Assembly (NCBI GenBank): GCA_002007465.1
Contig: LNAC01000032.1
Location: forward strand, 5,262,681 to 5,326,680
Direction of reading: 5' to 3'
Source of the DNA: Ailurus styani
Taxonomy: Eukaryota > Chordata > Mammalia > Carnivora > Ailuridae
Length of the DNA: 64,000 nucleotides
Below the pieces are notes generated by a model. The model was not told where the DNA came from. It searched no databases and was given only the letters and a program-made list of their open reading frames with translations. The translations under genes and the position numbers were made by a program. Below, piece after piece: positions 12,297-22,604 of this stretch (the first letter of the stretch is position 1; each line of letters starts with the position of its first letter).

Positions 12297-14689
12297 GAGT
12301 CTTTAGGGTTTTTTGCATATAGTATCCTGTCACCTGCAAATAGTGAAAGATTTAATGCTTCCTTACCCATTTGGATGCTTTTTATTTCTTTTTGTTGTCT
12401 TATTGCTGTGGCTAGGACTTCCAATATTGTGATGAATAAAAGTGGTGAGAGGGGACATCCTTGCCTTGTTCCTGATCTTAGGGGAAATACTCTCATTTTT
12501 TTCCCCTATGAAGTATGTTGTCAGCTGTGGATTTTCATGTATGGCCTTTATTATGTTGAAGTATATTCTCTCTAAACCTATGTCACTGAGGGTTTTTATC
12601 ATGAATGGTTGTTGTACTTCGTCAATTGCTTTTTCTGTACCTATTGAAATGATCATATGAAATGATGGTTTCTCTTATTGATGTGATATATCATGTTGAT
12701 TGATTTGTGAATATTGAACAAATCTTATAGCCCATAAATAGATTCCATTTGATCATGGAATTTGATCAATGATTTTTTTAAAATGTATTCTATGATTTGC
12801 TATTATTTTGCTGAGGATTTTTGCATCTATGTTCATCAAAGATATTGGCCTTTTTTTGGAGTGTTTTGGTTTTGGTATGAGGTTAATGCTGGTCTCATTG
12901 AATGATTCTGAAAGTTTTCCTTTTTCTTCCTCTTTCATTTTTTTTTCTTTTTTTCTGAAACAGTTCTAGAAGGATAGGTATTAACTCTTTTTAAATGTTT
13001 GGTAGAATTCACCTGTGAACCCCTCTGGTCCTGGACATTTGTTTGTTGAAAGGCTTTTGATTACTGATTCAATTTTATTGCTGGTAATCAGTCTGTTCAA
13101 ATTTTCTATTTCTTCCTGATGCAGTTATGGGAGGTTATATGTTTCTAGGAATTTATCCATTTCTTCTAGGTGGTCCAATTTTTGGTATATAATTTTTCAC
13201 AATATTCTTTTATAATCCTTTTTATTCTGTGGTGTCATTTATTTTTCCTCTTTCATTTCTGGTTTTGTTTGCATCCCCCTACTTTTTTTTCTTTCTTTTT
13301 TTAATTTGTTTTAATGAGTTTGGCCAAAGGTTTATGAATTTTGTTGATCTTTTCACAGAACTGGCACCTGATTTCATTGTTCTGATCTATTTTTTGTTTG
13401 TTAATATTTTGTTTACTTCTGCTCTAATTTTTGTTATCCCCTTTGTTTTGCTGTCTTGAGGTTTTGTTTGTTCTTTTTCTAGCACTTTTAGGTATAAGGT
13501 GAGGTTGTGTATTTGAGATTTTTCTTGCTTCTTGAGGTAAACCTGAATTGGTATAAAATTCCCTATTAGAATCTTTTTTTGCTGCCTCCCAAAGACTTTG
13601 GACCATTGTGTGTTCATTTTCATTTGTCTCCATGTAATTTTTAATTTCCTTTTTGATTTCTTGGTTGACCTATTCATTGTTTAGTGACATGTTATTTAAC
13701 TTCTATGTATTTGTGCTCTTTCCAGATTTTTTCTTGTGGCTGATTTCTAGTTTCAAAGCATTGTGATGAGAAAAAATGCATGGTATGGCTTTGATCTTTC
13801 TAAATCTGTCGAGACTTGTTTTATGGCCTAATATGTGATTTATTCTGGAGAATGTTCCATGTGCACTTGAAAAGAATGTGTATTCTGTTGTTTTAGGATG
13901 GGATGTTCTGAATATATCTGTTAAATCCATCTGTTCCAGTGTGTCATTCAAAGCCACTGCCTCCTTGTTGATTTTCTGTTTGAATCATCTACCCATTGAT
14001 ATAAGTGGGATGTTAGTCCCCTACTATGGTTGTATTACTATGGATTACTTCCTTTATATTTGTTATGAGCTGCTCTATGTATGCTGGGTGCATAAGTATG
14101 TACAATTGTCATATCTTCTTGTAGGATTGTTCCCTTTATGATTATACAGTGTCCTCTTGTCTCTTGTTACAGTCTTTGTTTTAAAGTTTATTTTGTCCAA
14201 TATAAGTATTGCTACCCCAGCTTTCTTTTCACTTCTGTTTGCATGATAAATGCTTTTCCATTCCTTCACTTTAAATCTGCATGTGTCTTTAGGTCTCAAA
14301 TGAGTCTCTTATAGGCAGCATATAGATTAGTCTTTTGTTTTTAATCTATCTTATCTTTTTCTGTCTTCTGATTGGAACATTTTGTCCATTTACATTTGAA
14401 GTAATTATTGAAAGGTATGTACTTATTGCCATTTTGTTACTTGTTTTATGGTTGTTGTTGTAGTTCTCTGTTCTTTTCTTCTCTTGGTCTTTTCTCTCAT
14501 GGCTTGTTGACTCTATTTAGTGATATACTTAGATTCCTTTCTCTTTATTTTTGCATATAAACTGCTGGTTTTTGATTTGTGGTTATTATTAGGTTTGTAT
14601 ATAGCATCTTCTATACATAGCAGTCTATAGTAAGTGATGGCCACTTAAGTTTGAACACATTCTTTGCTCCCATATTTTAGGTATATGGT

Positions 14690-15460
14690 GTTATACTTTA
14701 CATCCTTTTATTTTATGAATCCCTTGACTGATTTTTATAGATACACTTATTTTTACTGCTTTTGTGCTTCTTACTTTTCTTTCTCCTACTTATGATCTTT
14801 CCTTTCCACTCAGAGTCTCCTCTAACATTTTTTTGTAGGGCTGGTTTAGTGGTCATGGGTTCATTTAACCTTTGTTCATCTGAGAAACTCTTCATTTCTC
14901 CTCCTTTTCACCTTGCTGGTTAGAGTATTCTTGGCTGTAGACTTTTCCCTTTTAGCACTTTGAAGATATTGTTACTCCATTCTGGCCTGCAACGTTTGCT
15001 GAAAAAATCAGCCTTATGGAGTTTCCCTTGTAGGTAACTTATTCCCTTGTATGTAACTGTTTTCTTTTCTCTTGATGCTTTTAAAATTCTCTCTTTATCA
15101 CTACTTCTTGCCATTTTAATTACCATGAGTCTTGGTGGTGGATCTTCTTGGGTTGATTGTGTTGAAGTCTCTCTGTGCCTCCTAGATCTGGATTTCTATT
15201 TCCTTTCCCAGTTTCAGAAAGTTTTCAGCTGTTATTTCTTCAAACAAATTTTCATCCCCCTTTTCTCTCTCTTCTCCTGGGATCCCTATAATGCAAATGT
15301 TATTAGAAGCTGATGGTGTCACTGAGTTTCCTAAGTCTATTTTCATTTATTATTATTTTTCTGTCTCCTGTTCAGCTTTGATTGTTTTTCATTACTCTGT
15401 CTTCTAGGTTGCTGATCCATTCCTCAGCTTCCTCTAGCCTACTAGTTATTCCATAAAGTA

Positions 15461-15500
<40 letters not shown>

Positions 15501-15612
15501 TATTTGGGGTTATTGAGTTTTTCATCTCTGGTTCTTTTGTTTTGTTTTGCTTTCTGTCTGTTTGTTAAGGTTTCTTTCATTTGGGACATATTCCTTTGTC
15601 TCATCATTTTGT
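14690..15612 (-). pseudogene. L1 ORF1 relic (RNA-binding protein)
   Basis: ORF1 encodes the trimeric RNA-binding chaperone of the L1 particle. The minus strand from 15126 to 14920 holds the conserved C-terminal region (motifs IKMARSSDKERILKASREK and LKGKSLQPRIL). The segment 14895-14713 continues it with TTKPALQ in another frame. A start-like ATGATGAGACAAAGG lies at about 15612 on the minus strand. An (ATT)n run at 15460-15503 sits in the N-terminal coiled-coil region. Frameshifts and stops show it is not functional. Confidence 0.85.
15460..15503. repeat. (ATT)n microsatellite
   Basis: About fourteen ATT units followed by TATTTATTT, embedded in the ORF1 relic. Confidence 0.97.
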
Positions 15613-17235
15613 CTAACTCTGTGTCTGTTTCTTTGTTTTAGGAAAGTCAGCTGTGTCTCCTGCTCTTGAAAGTAGAGGCCTTATGAAGATGTCCTGTAGT
15701 GCTCTACAGTATATATAGTATCTGTTCACTGGAAACTGGTGAGTCTAAATTAAAAGGAATGGATGTGAATATGAGAAACATCCTATCAAGGTCAGATTTG
15801 CAATCTTCACTGACAAATTAATTTTTATTCATTCATTTACCGAAAGAATATTTATGAAGTCCCCGGTGTGTGTTGTGTGCACCCTAATGTTATGATTGAG
15901 CCACTTTTGCCTCCAGTCCTGTCCTCTGCAATGCTCTCTTTAACTGTTGTAGGCAGGGTTTAGTCCCATGCTTTTAGTGGGCCCATCTAGGGCTGCCTTG
16001 GCATTAAGTTCAGTCAGACCAGGTGTTTGCCAGAGATGCTGTAGCACCAAACTACAGGGTGCTTTCCCCTTTATTGTTCCCTGAGAAGCTTTTGCTGTCA
16101 GACCAGATGTCTGCCCCCATCCCACTGCTGGGGCCATAGTGAAACTTGTGTGTATGGTTATCTTCCCCTCTCCCTGGGCAGGAGTCACCTTAGAGTGGTG
16201 TTGGACCCTATCAGCGCTGCTTGAACACTCCCAAACTTGTGACCCTGCTTTAGATGGATGCTGCCCAAGAGTGTATTGGAGGGGGAAGGTCTGCAGGAGA
16301 GTGTGGGACAAGGCACATGGCACACGGTTCCAGCAAGTTCTGCACTGGTGGCCTGCAAGAGGGGACCTATAGCTGCTGGGGACTGATGCCAGCCAGGTAC
16401 AGAACCATGCAGGACAGATTGTGTGGGATGTCAGCAAGGTCTGCATGGGCCTTCTGTGGGAGGAAACCCAGAACCAGGCTCTGGCTAGAGGGAACATGTG
16501 CAAAAAAGGAGGGAAGGGGTGCCTTGCTAGCAAGTTATGTATGCATGGACTGTTGGCACTGAACGCTGATTCCTGATTCCTACAGGTGTCTATGTATCTA
16601 GGTTGGGGCATCAGGGAGGGAAATATCACCTGTCACCTCCTTTGTTCTTGGAAAATTCTCCCAGGGATCCCTGCTTCTCCAGCACATGCTCTGAGAGTAG
16701 TAAACAAATCTCCTTCTCTTATGCACAAGGTATTTTTCAAACTGCTGCTTATATGCTGTATCTCCATGGTGCTGTCTCTTTAAAGGTGGGGGCTCAGTTT
16801 CCTTTGGCCCTCTCTGTTCTCCCAGAGCTGAGCTCATTGATTTTTAAATTTCCAGGTGTTAAGTCCTGCTGATGATTAAAAGAACTTGTGAAATTCGGCT
16901 TCTCTGGTTTTCAAAGCCAAATGTTATGAGGCTATGTCTTCCTCCTGTCTGTGGTGCCTGTTGTCTGGGTCTGTTCTTTCCCTCTCTCTGTGCTGGTGGC
17001 ATCCCACGGACAGTTCCATGGTCAGTTTAGCGCCAGACCATGTCTCTGCCCTTTTTATCCTCTTCGATGTGGCCAACTTTTCTACATTTAGTTGTGGAGA
17101 GTCTGTTCTGCCCATGTTCGGGTGGTTTCTGGGTAATTTACCCAGACACCTGATGCAGGTGTTATCTCGTTCTATCTGATGATGCTGAGCTGAGCCCAGC
17201 ATCTTCCTTCTCCATTACTTTCTCTGAAAGTTTAA
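15613..17235 (-). promoter_or_regulatory. L1 5' UTR (internal promoter region), antisense
   Basis: This GC-richer segment corresponds to the carnivore L1 5' UTR. In intact copies it holds the internal RNA polymerase II promoter. Plus-strand landmarks are TGGGCCCATCTAGGGCTGCC, CAGAGCTGAGCTCATTGATT, CCTCTTCGATGTGGCC and the outer end GAGCTGAGCCCAGCATCTTC. An unrelated segment interrupts it at about 15747-15860. It contains a 229-codon open frame on the minus strand (16629-15940), the longest in the window. I do not regard that frame as an established L1 protein. Promoter activity today is unlikely but untested. Confidence 0.85.
15747..15860. repeat. Inverted-repeat arm 1 (foreign insert in L1 5' UTR)
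   Basis: This segment is the diverged reverse complement of 17736-17845, which lies outside the L1. The best matching cores are CTGACAAATTAATTTTTATT here and the complement AATTAATTTGTCAATGAAG there. L1 5' UTR sequence resumes at the CCCCGGTGTGTGTTGTG block just after 15860. Confidence 0.88.
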
Positions 17236-17239
17236 GTTT

Positions 17240-17525
17240 TCTCCATCTTGAAAATCAGCAACATGAAGCCAAGTCCTGCTCAGACTGCTCTCTCTCTCTC
17301 TCTTTTCTTTTTTCCCTTATTTCCTCCTTCACCTTTAAGGGCCCTCGTAATTCTATTGAAATTGTGCATGTCATCTAGGATAATCTCCCTATTTTACAGC
17401 TCAGTGGGTAGCCCCTTTAATTCCACGTCCAAACTTAATTCCCCTTTTTAATGTGACATAACGTCTTCAAGAGTTCTGGGGTTTGAGACGTGGATATCTT
17501 TGAGGGATGATGATTTTGTTTAGCA
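17240..17525 (-). mobile_element. LTR-like element (MaLR-type?), 5' half, split by L1
   Basis: This continues the element interrupted at about 10212: TCTCCATCTTGAAAATCAGC, TTAAGGGCCCTCGTAATTC, CTAGGATAATCTCCCTAT and GGTTTGAGACGTGGATATC. These blocks follow one another in the same order as in the uninterrupted repeat as I recall it. An internal (CT)n run lies at 17288-17302. Confidence 0.7.
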
Positions 17526-17549
17526 CACTCTCCTCCTCTCATGTTGTCC

Positions 17550-17765
17550 TGAGCATCCACCCATCAGCAAACCTTATCCTGCTGCATTTTTCTTCACTGT
17601 ACTTATTACCTAATATTATTATAGACTTGTTTACTTTGTGCTTCTCTCACTGGGATGCACCATAAAGGATCATAAGGCAAAAGACTTTGTCTTGCCCATT
17701 GCTTCATCTAGAGCCATACCAAGAATTTGTTAGGTATTTCATAAATACTCTTGAATAAATGAATG
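17550..17765 (+). mobile_element. L2 3' end, sense
   Basis: It shows the L2 3' signature: a GCAAAAGACTTTGTCTTGCC block, then a degraded CATAGTAGG-like segment, then TCATAAATACTCTTGAATAA with the terminal ATGAATGA motif. The distal end overlaps the arm of the inverted repeat that begins at 17736. Confidence 0.8.
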
Positions 17766-17845
17766 AGTAAAAATTAATTTGTCAATGAAGATTGTAAATT
17801 TGACCTTGATGGCATGTTTCTTGTATCCATTCCCTTCAATTTAAG
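17736..17845. repeat. Inverted-repeat arm 2 (outside the L1)
   Basis: It starts in the L2 tail (ATTTCATAAATACTC) and runs into flanking sequence that I do not recognise as repetitive (ATTTGTCAATGAAGATTG, TGTATCCATTCCCTTCAATT). Its reverse complement occurs at 15747-15860 inside the L1 5' UTR. The shared non-repeat part shows that the similarity is a duplication of this locus, not two L2 copies. Confidence 0.88.
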
Positions 17846-18039
17846 CTGTCATTTGTATTATTTTGCTCCACACTCTCATTTTTTCTTGTTTCTCTATTTT
17901 AGTAAATTCCTAGCTAGTGTGTCTACCACCAGATTCTGCATCTGTTTCTAAAGCACACATTTTCATGTTAATTCCTAACATTTTTCAATGACTTCTTAGA
18001 AAAATTTGAGATTATGTTCAACCTGCCCTTGGCCATCTC

Positions 18040-18235
18040 TTCAGAGCATTTCTTTCTAGTCTCTATAACTTATGTTCTAGGGATTCTGGAATACTTGTCC
18101 TGCTGTTTCCTCGGCTTCGGGTACCTTCCCTTCTTTGACTGCCTAGAAAAATCCTCTTTCCTCAAGAATCTACTCTGAGCATATCTTTCTCCATAAATTT
18201 TTCAGTAGAAAAATCTCAACAAAGTTAATTACTCC
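18040..18235 (+). mobile_element. Probable L2 internal fragment, sense
   Basis: A C/T-rich stretch with GCATTTCTTTCTAGTCTC, GTCCTGCTGTTTCCTC and ACCTTCCCTTCTTTGACTG resembles the 3' third of L2, but it is strongly diverged. Confidence 0.45.
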
Positions 18236-18629
18236 CTCTTTTGAGGTCACCTTATCAGAAATAACAAGGTGGGAAGGCTGCTACAAGGCTCCAACAAAAC
18301 CCAGACTGTGAACACATATAAGAGATATCTTGGACACTTCTTGATCCTGAAAGAAAGATTTAGAGGTTAGGTTCCCATGAGTCTGCTAGTATATTTAACC
18401 AAATCATTATACTATTTTTATGATTATTATTACTTTTTAAAGCCACTACCATCCCTCCAACGCCCACAAACATACATAGTGTGTTTGGCTCTTTCAGGTT
18501 GGAGAAGATTATAGAATTTTATATTATGCTATTTTTATTCAACGTGTACCATTTTCCTGCACTATGCATTATGTACATCATAGATAAATATATATTTTAT
18601 AAATCACACATGTTTTTATGTGACGTTTT

Positions 18630-18870
18630 TCATATTGTCTGGTGCTCTGGGGTAAGATTTTCCTCGGTTCAGATTTTAGCTTTGTCACTTAATACCTATA
18701 TAACCTTGAGCAAGTAACTTAAGCTTCTTTAGTCTTAGTTTTATCTGAAAAATGGAAATAATAGTCCTATTTTGTAAGTTTATTGAGAGGATCAAATTAA
18801 TATGTGTACACACTTAAAACACTGCTGAGCACAGTGTCTGATAAATGTTAACTGTTGGTATTACTGTTTG
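18630..18870 (+). mobile_element. MIR SINE, sense
   Basis: This is the ancient mammal-wide tRNA-derived SINE. The core is clear: TTTAGCTTTGTCACTTA, then ACCTTGAGCAAGTAACTTA, TGAAAAATGGAAATAATAG and GCTGAGCACAGTGTCTGATA. Confidence 0.92.
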
Positions 18871-18904
18871 TTATTCTAGATGCTGAGTTTTCTGGAGGAA
18901 GGTA

Positions 18905-18985
18905 GTATTTGCCATTCAACTCTATATCCCTGAACCAGATACAAGTATGTCACATAGTAAGTGATCAATAAATACTTTTTGAGCA
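18905..18985 (+). mobile_element. L2/MIR-type 3' end fragment
   Basis: It contains ATATCCCTGAACCAGATAC and GTCACATAGTAAGTGATCAA followed by TAAATACTTTTTGAGC. This is the typical 3' end shared by L2-related elements. Confidence 0.6.
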
Positions 18986-19224
18986 ACAAATATATATTAG
19001 CTATTCTCGGAATGTTAGTGCATAATTAATGGACAGAACACTAATCTGAAATAAGCCTTGTTGTGAATAGATTTTGAGAATTTGGACAGTTCATCTCTTT
19101 CCCTCTTCTTTATCCCTCTACTCTGTGAATTAGAATTTTTTTATTTTTCTTGTCAGAATGCATTCAGTATATAATTAGATGGTGTTTATTAACTTGGAAT
19201 TAATAAATAAAAATGAATTTGAAA

Positions 19225-19330
19225 ATTATTTTATTCAGTAAACAAATATTTGTGGAGGAACTATTATGTGTGGGGCCCTCTAGGTGCTGGAGTTACATCA
19301 TTACATTCTCCATAATTGGAAGCAGGTACA
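19225..19330 (-). mobile_element. L2 3' end, antisense
   Basis: The plus strand reads TCAGTAAACAAATATTTGTG, ACTATTATGTGTGGGGCCC and TAGGTGCTGGAGTTACA, the complement of the L2 3' terminus. The rest of 19331-20095 is unrecognised. The 118-codon plus frame at 19284-19640 starts in this repeat and is not supported as a gene. Confidence 0.65.
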
Positions 19331-20099
19331 GTTTTCTGTCTCTCTAAAAGACAGAAGCTGGCAGGGGCCTCATACTGGCTCTGCTTTCTCCCTATTACAC
19401 CTCCAGGAACAGTCTTTTACCAGAGTGGATAAGGGACCAACGCAAATCCACTGTTCTCTGCCAGGTCCCATGTTGTTCTCTCTGGAACAAATGTTTTTGA
19501 CCTTGTGGGTGGTTGCATCTAAATTTTCCTGCTGTGCTTTCTCATTGTTCGTCTTTGTAGGTCTGGGTGACTTCTCTCTCTCCCATTTCTTCTGGTTCTT
19601 AGCTCCGTTAGACTCCCTTCCCCAAGAGAAAAGCCCTTGAACGGACACACTCCAGTATGACTTCGGTAATTTTCCTAATTGTCAGACTTTTTCATAAAGT
19701 TTTAGAGAAATTTTGGTTCTCAAAGCACTATTCCAGAATCTTGGCTGGCTAGTCCTCTTATTGCATTCATTTCCATATCGTTGGCATATAATCGACATTC
19801 ATAAGTAAAAGCTGTTGATATGAATCCTGGTTTGTCTTGTAAGTACTGACTCTTCAGATCCCTAGGACAGAATAGATCACCATATGCCCATTCCAGAATT
19901 GTTTAGTATTCTGTTGTGCACTTGTAATCTACCCAAAACTTGGGGTAAGAAATTGGATTATATTATTTTACATCTTAAAAACAACTCATCCTTATATAAT
20001 CTTCTAATCAACACATTCTATGTGAAATAATCCCTTTGAGTATTGATGTATACTCTAAGAAATGTTATACAGTGCAACTTTTGTTGTTTGTGCAGCCCT

Positions 20100-20290
20100 C
20101 TCCTGTGAGTAGTCACAGTCAGTCCCTGACATACCTTCTTGTGCATCAGTTTCCCTATATGAAAAGTGAAGTGATATTAGTACCTAGCTCATAGGTTTGC
20201 TGCATGTGTGAAATGAGTTAATAACATGTATGGTCCTGAGCATGGGTGCTAGCACTTTGCAAGTGCTCACCAAGTGATACTTATTGTTAA
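20100..20290 (+). mobile_element. MIR SINE, sense
   Basis: It contains GCATCAGTTTCCCTATATGA, TAGTACCTAGCTCATAGG, GTGAAATGAGTTAATAACAT and a degraded GCACTTTGCAAGTGCTC end, in MIR order. The 5' part is weak. Confidence 0.85.
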
Positions 20291-20394
20291 TTTTTTAATC
20301 AAAAAAATTGTTACTTTTAGCTCCCAAGGGATACAACTAGTTTAGTTGTAAGTATTCCTATTGTATTCCTTTATATAATTGGAATGGTACAGAT

Positions 20395-21340
20395 AATTAA
20401 ATAATTTTTATTTTAACCTAGTTTTAGATTTACACATGAACTGCAAAGATAGAATTCCACATTCAGGTTTCCCCGTTGTTACCATTCACTAGTTTTCTAC
20501 TAATGCCTTCTTTTTCTGTTTCAAGATCCCATCCAAGATACTAAATTACACTGAATCATCATGTCTTCTTAGTTTCCTCTTGGCTGTGACAATTCCTCAG
20601 ACTTTCCTCATTTCTGACAACCTTGACAGTTTTGAAGAATACTGGTTGGGTATTTTGCGACTATTCCTCATCTGGGATTTGTCTGATGTTTTTCTTATGA
20701 TTGACTGGAGATAAGTGTTTCTGAGAGAAAGGCCATGGAGGTGAAGCGCCCTTCTCACCATAGGATATTAGGAGTACATTCTATCAACCTGACACATCAT
20801 TGTTGATGTTGATCATCAGGCTTAGATAGTGTTTGTCAGTTTCTGCTACTTATAGTTACTTTTTTTCTTATTACCTTTTCATACCCTTTAGAATCAAGTC
20901 ACTAAGTGTGGCCATCTCTCAAGGAATGGGGAACTCATGTTTTCCTCCTTGTGAGAGTCTATCTACATAGATTATTTGGCTTCTTCAATGGAAGAGATTT
21001 GCCTTTTCTCCCTAATTTATTATTCAATCATTTATTTAAATCAGTATGAACTCATAAATATTTACTTTATAGTATAGTTTCATTGTACTACAATACTACA
21101 TTGTTTAGCTTATTCCTGAGAATTGTCTGGTTTGGGCCGCTGAGATCTCTTTCAGATTCTTGGATGCCTTTGTTTTTTATTGCTTCCTTATTTTCTAGGA
21201 CTGTAAGTTGCTTGCTTTGTATTTTCTCTGCTTTAGCCCTACCATCAACTCTTTATCCACAGAGCCCTGGTTCCTTTATTGGAGAATATATTAGAAGCCA
21301 AGATCTGGGCATTGGGTGATTAGCTTTTACTGATTTATTT
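20395..21340 (-). mobile_element. Old L1M-type 3' UTR, antisense
   Basis: The plus strand carries TCCTCTTGGCTGTGACAATT, ACCTTGACAGTTTTGAAG, ATCTGGGATTTGTCTGATG, then TCTACATAGATTATTTGGC and GGTTCCTTTATTGGAGAATA. This is the complement of the 3' UTR family that lies in sense at 44755-45925 and 50120-50515, and the sense/antisense comparison fixes the orientation. It may extend to about 21645 through poorly conserved sequence. Confidence 0.8.
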
Positions 21341-22604
21341 TGCTAATGGCAACAGGCTTTATTTTTATATATCTCTTTACAGTAGTCATGGGTCAATTTT
21401 GTGCCTTTTACAAACTACCAGAACAATGTTTTATTCTTATACTTTTTTTTTGCCTCAACACAGTTTATTAAACACTTGGTTTATACTGCTTGGAACATTT
21501 CAATTCTATTTCCTTCTTTTTGAGCATCCTGATAATTGTTATGTAATATCATGAAATAGATCTTTCCTTTCTCTTCTTTCCCTCAATCCCACTCTCCCAA
21601 GGAGTAGCAATTATAGTCAGTTATTTCAAAACCCATCTGTGGTGTCCCACCATGCAATTAAAATACACAAGTCTTTACAAAAGACACCTAAGTTTGGATG
21701 CTAGTACTGGGAGTTTAGTGTACAAAAATGGAGTCACAATGAATGTAGAGGACATTGTCATAGATCGAGATGTATCCTGGCACTTTAAAAATCCTCCCAA
21801 TTTTAAATACCCCGGTAATAAGATATATTCTGTAAACAATTAGCAGTGGAAAGCAGTAACACCTGTTGAGAGATCATGGTTGACTAAGTGATTTCCTAAA
21901 GACTCAGATACAAAACTGAGGAAAACTAGGAATTAGCACATACCCTAAGCTTTTAGGGTATGTGCAAAATTATAAAATCTCACATGTCAAATCTAAGAAT
22001 GGCAAAGGCTTAATTTAATATAGAAATGTCACCTTGCATCTCGCTTAGAATATATTCCTTGAATCCTATCAGAACTACCTGTTGTGATGCAAAGATAGAA
22101 AATGCATCATTTTGCTATTGTCTCCACCTTGATTTTGTCCCCATTTTCCCCACAGTTGGCTGAAAAGCTAGACAGACTGTGAGGTTGCAGGGGTGGAAAT
22201 TAAACAAAAAAAGAAGTTATTCTTTGAATGATGTAAATATAAGTGGGTAGGGATACAAATTGTGCAAGTAAGCACAAATAAAATATCAGTGAAGAAAGAA
22301 TGAACCAGACATGGGGCTTCTGGAAAATAGAGACCTGAAGGGATAGGGTTATGGGTTGAAACTTCAGTGAAACGCAGGAATAAACATGTAGGGAATTGGG
22401 AATATAACGTTCCAGGTGGAGGGAATAAAACTTCAAAGGCCTAGAGCCTTTGCTGATGTGTTCTAGGAATGGCAAAAAAGCATTCTAATTACCAGTGATT
22501 TCTAGGTGCTTCTTAGTAACTTCTAGTTATGGACTCTCTCTGAGAAATTTAGTCTGATTCTGAAGTCTGTGGAGTCATGGAGATGTACTTGAACCAATAT
22601 GCTG
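21341..22604. other. Unrecognised stretch with a 63-codon frame and a perfect hairpin
   Basis: The left part (to about 21645) may be more L1M 3' UTR. It contains a 63-codon frame at 21652-21843 in a good translation-start context (CCACCATGC). A 13-bp perfect hairpin lies at 21936-21965. No gene or known repeat is recognised in the rest. Confidence 0.4.

Larger units (their letters stand above)
10700..14440 (-). pseudogene. L1 ORF2 relic (endonuclease-reverse transcriptase)
   Basis: ORF2 normally encodes the endonuclease and reverse transcriptase that nick the target and copy L1 RNA. The minus strand retains recognisable pieces in order. An endonuclease segment lies at about 14075-14299 (motif KKAGVAILILDK). 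The reverse transcriptase core is at about 12188-12496 (motif [11 protein letters not shown]). The C-terminal segment lies at about 11287-11721 (motif LFNKWCWENW), and the end region is at 10695-11045 (motif WKQPKCLSTDEW). The pieces lie in several frames separated by stops, so the gene is dead. At the catalytic site the usual FADD reads FAGD. Length without breaks is near the normal 3.8 kb. Plus-strand frames in this region are shadows. Confidence 0.92.
10225..17235 (-). mobile_element. Nearly full-length L1, antisense, inactive
   Basis: Read on the minus strand, this element contains a 5' UTR (about 17235 to 15613), an ORF1 relic (15612 to 14690), an inter-ORF spacer, an ORF2 relic (about 14440 to 10700) and a 3' UTR (about 10700 to 10225). 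It is about 7 kb including a 0.2-kb Can-SINE. The length is close to that of an intact carnivore L1, so it probably inserted whole. Both ORFs are now broken by stops and frameshifts. It sits inside the LTR-like element at 9978-10212 and 17240-17525. A clear target-site duplication was not found, because the 3' boundary is T-rich and ambiguous. Its 5' UTR carries a foreign inverted segment at 15747-15860. Confidence 0.93.

Noticed and set aside
15460..15503. Regular short repeats as a possible CRISPR array
   Set aside because: This is a simple (ATT)n microsatellite without spacers, in a mammalian L1.
10225..17235. Active, retrotransposition-competent L1
   Set aside because: ORF1 and ORF2 are broken by multiple stops and frameshifts, the reverse transcriptase catalytic motif is altered, and the 5' UTR and 3' UTR carry insertions.
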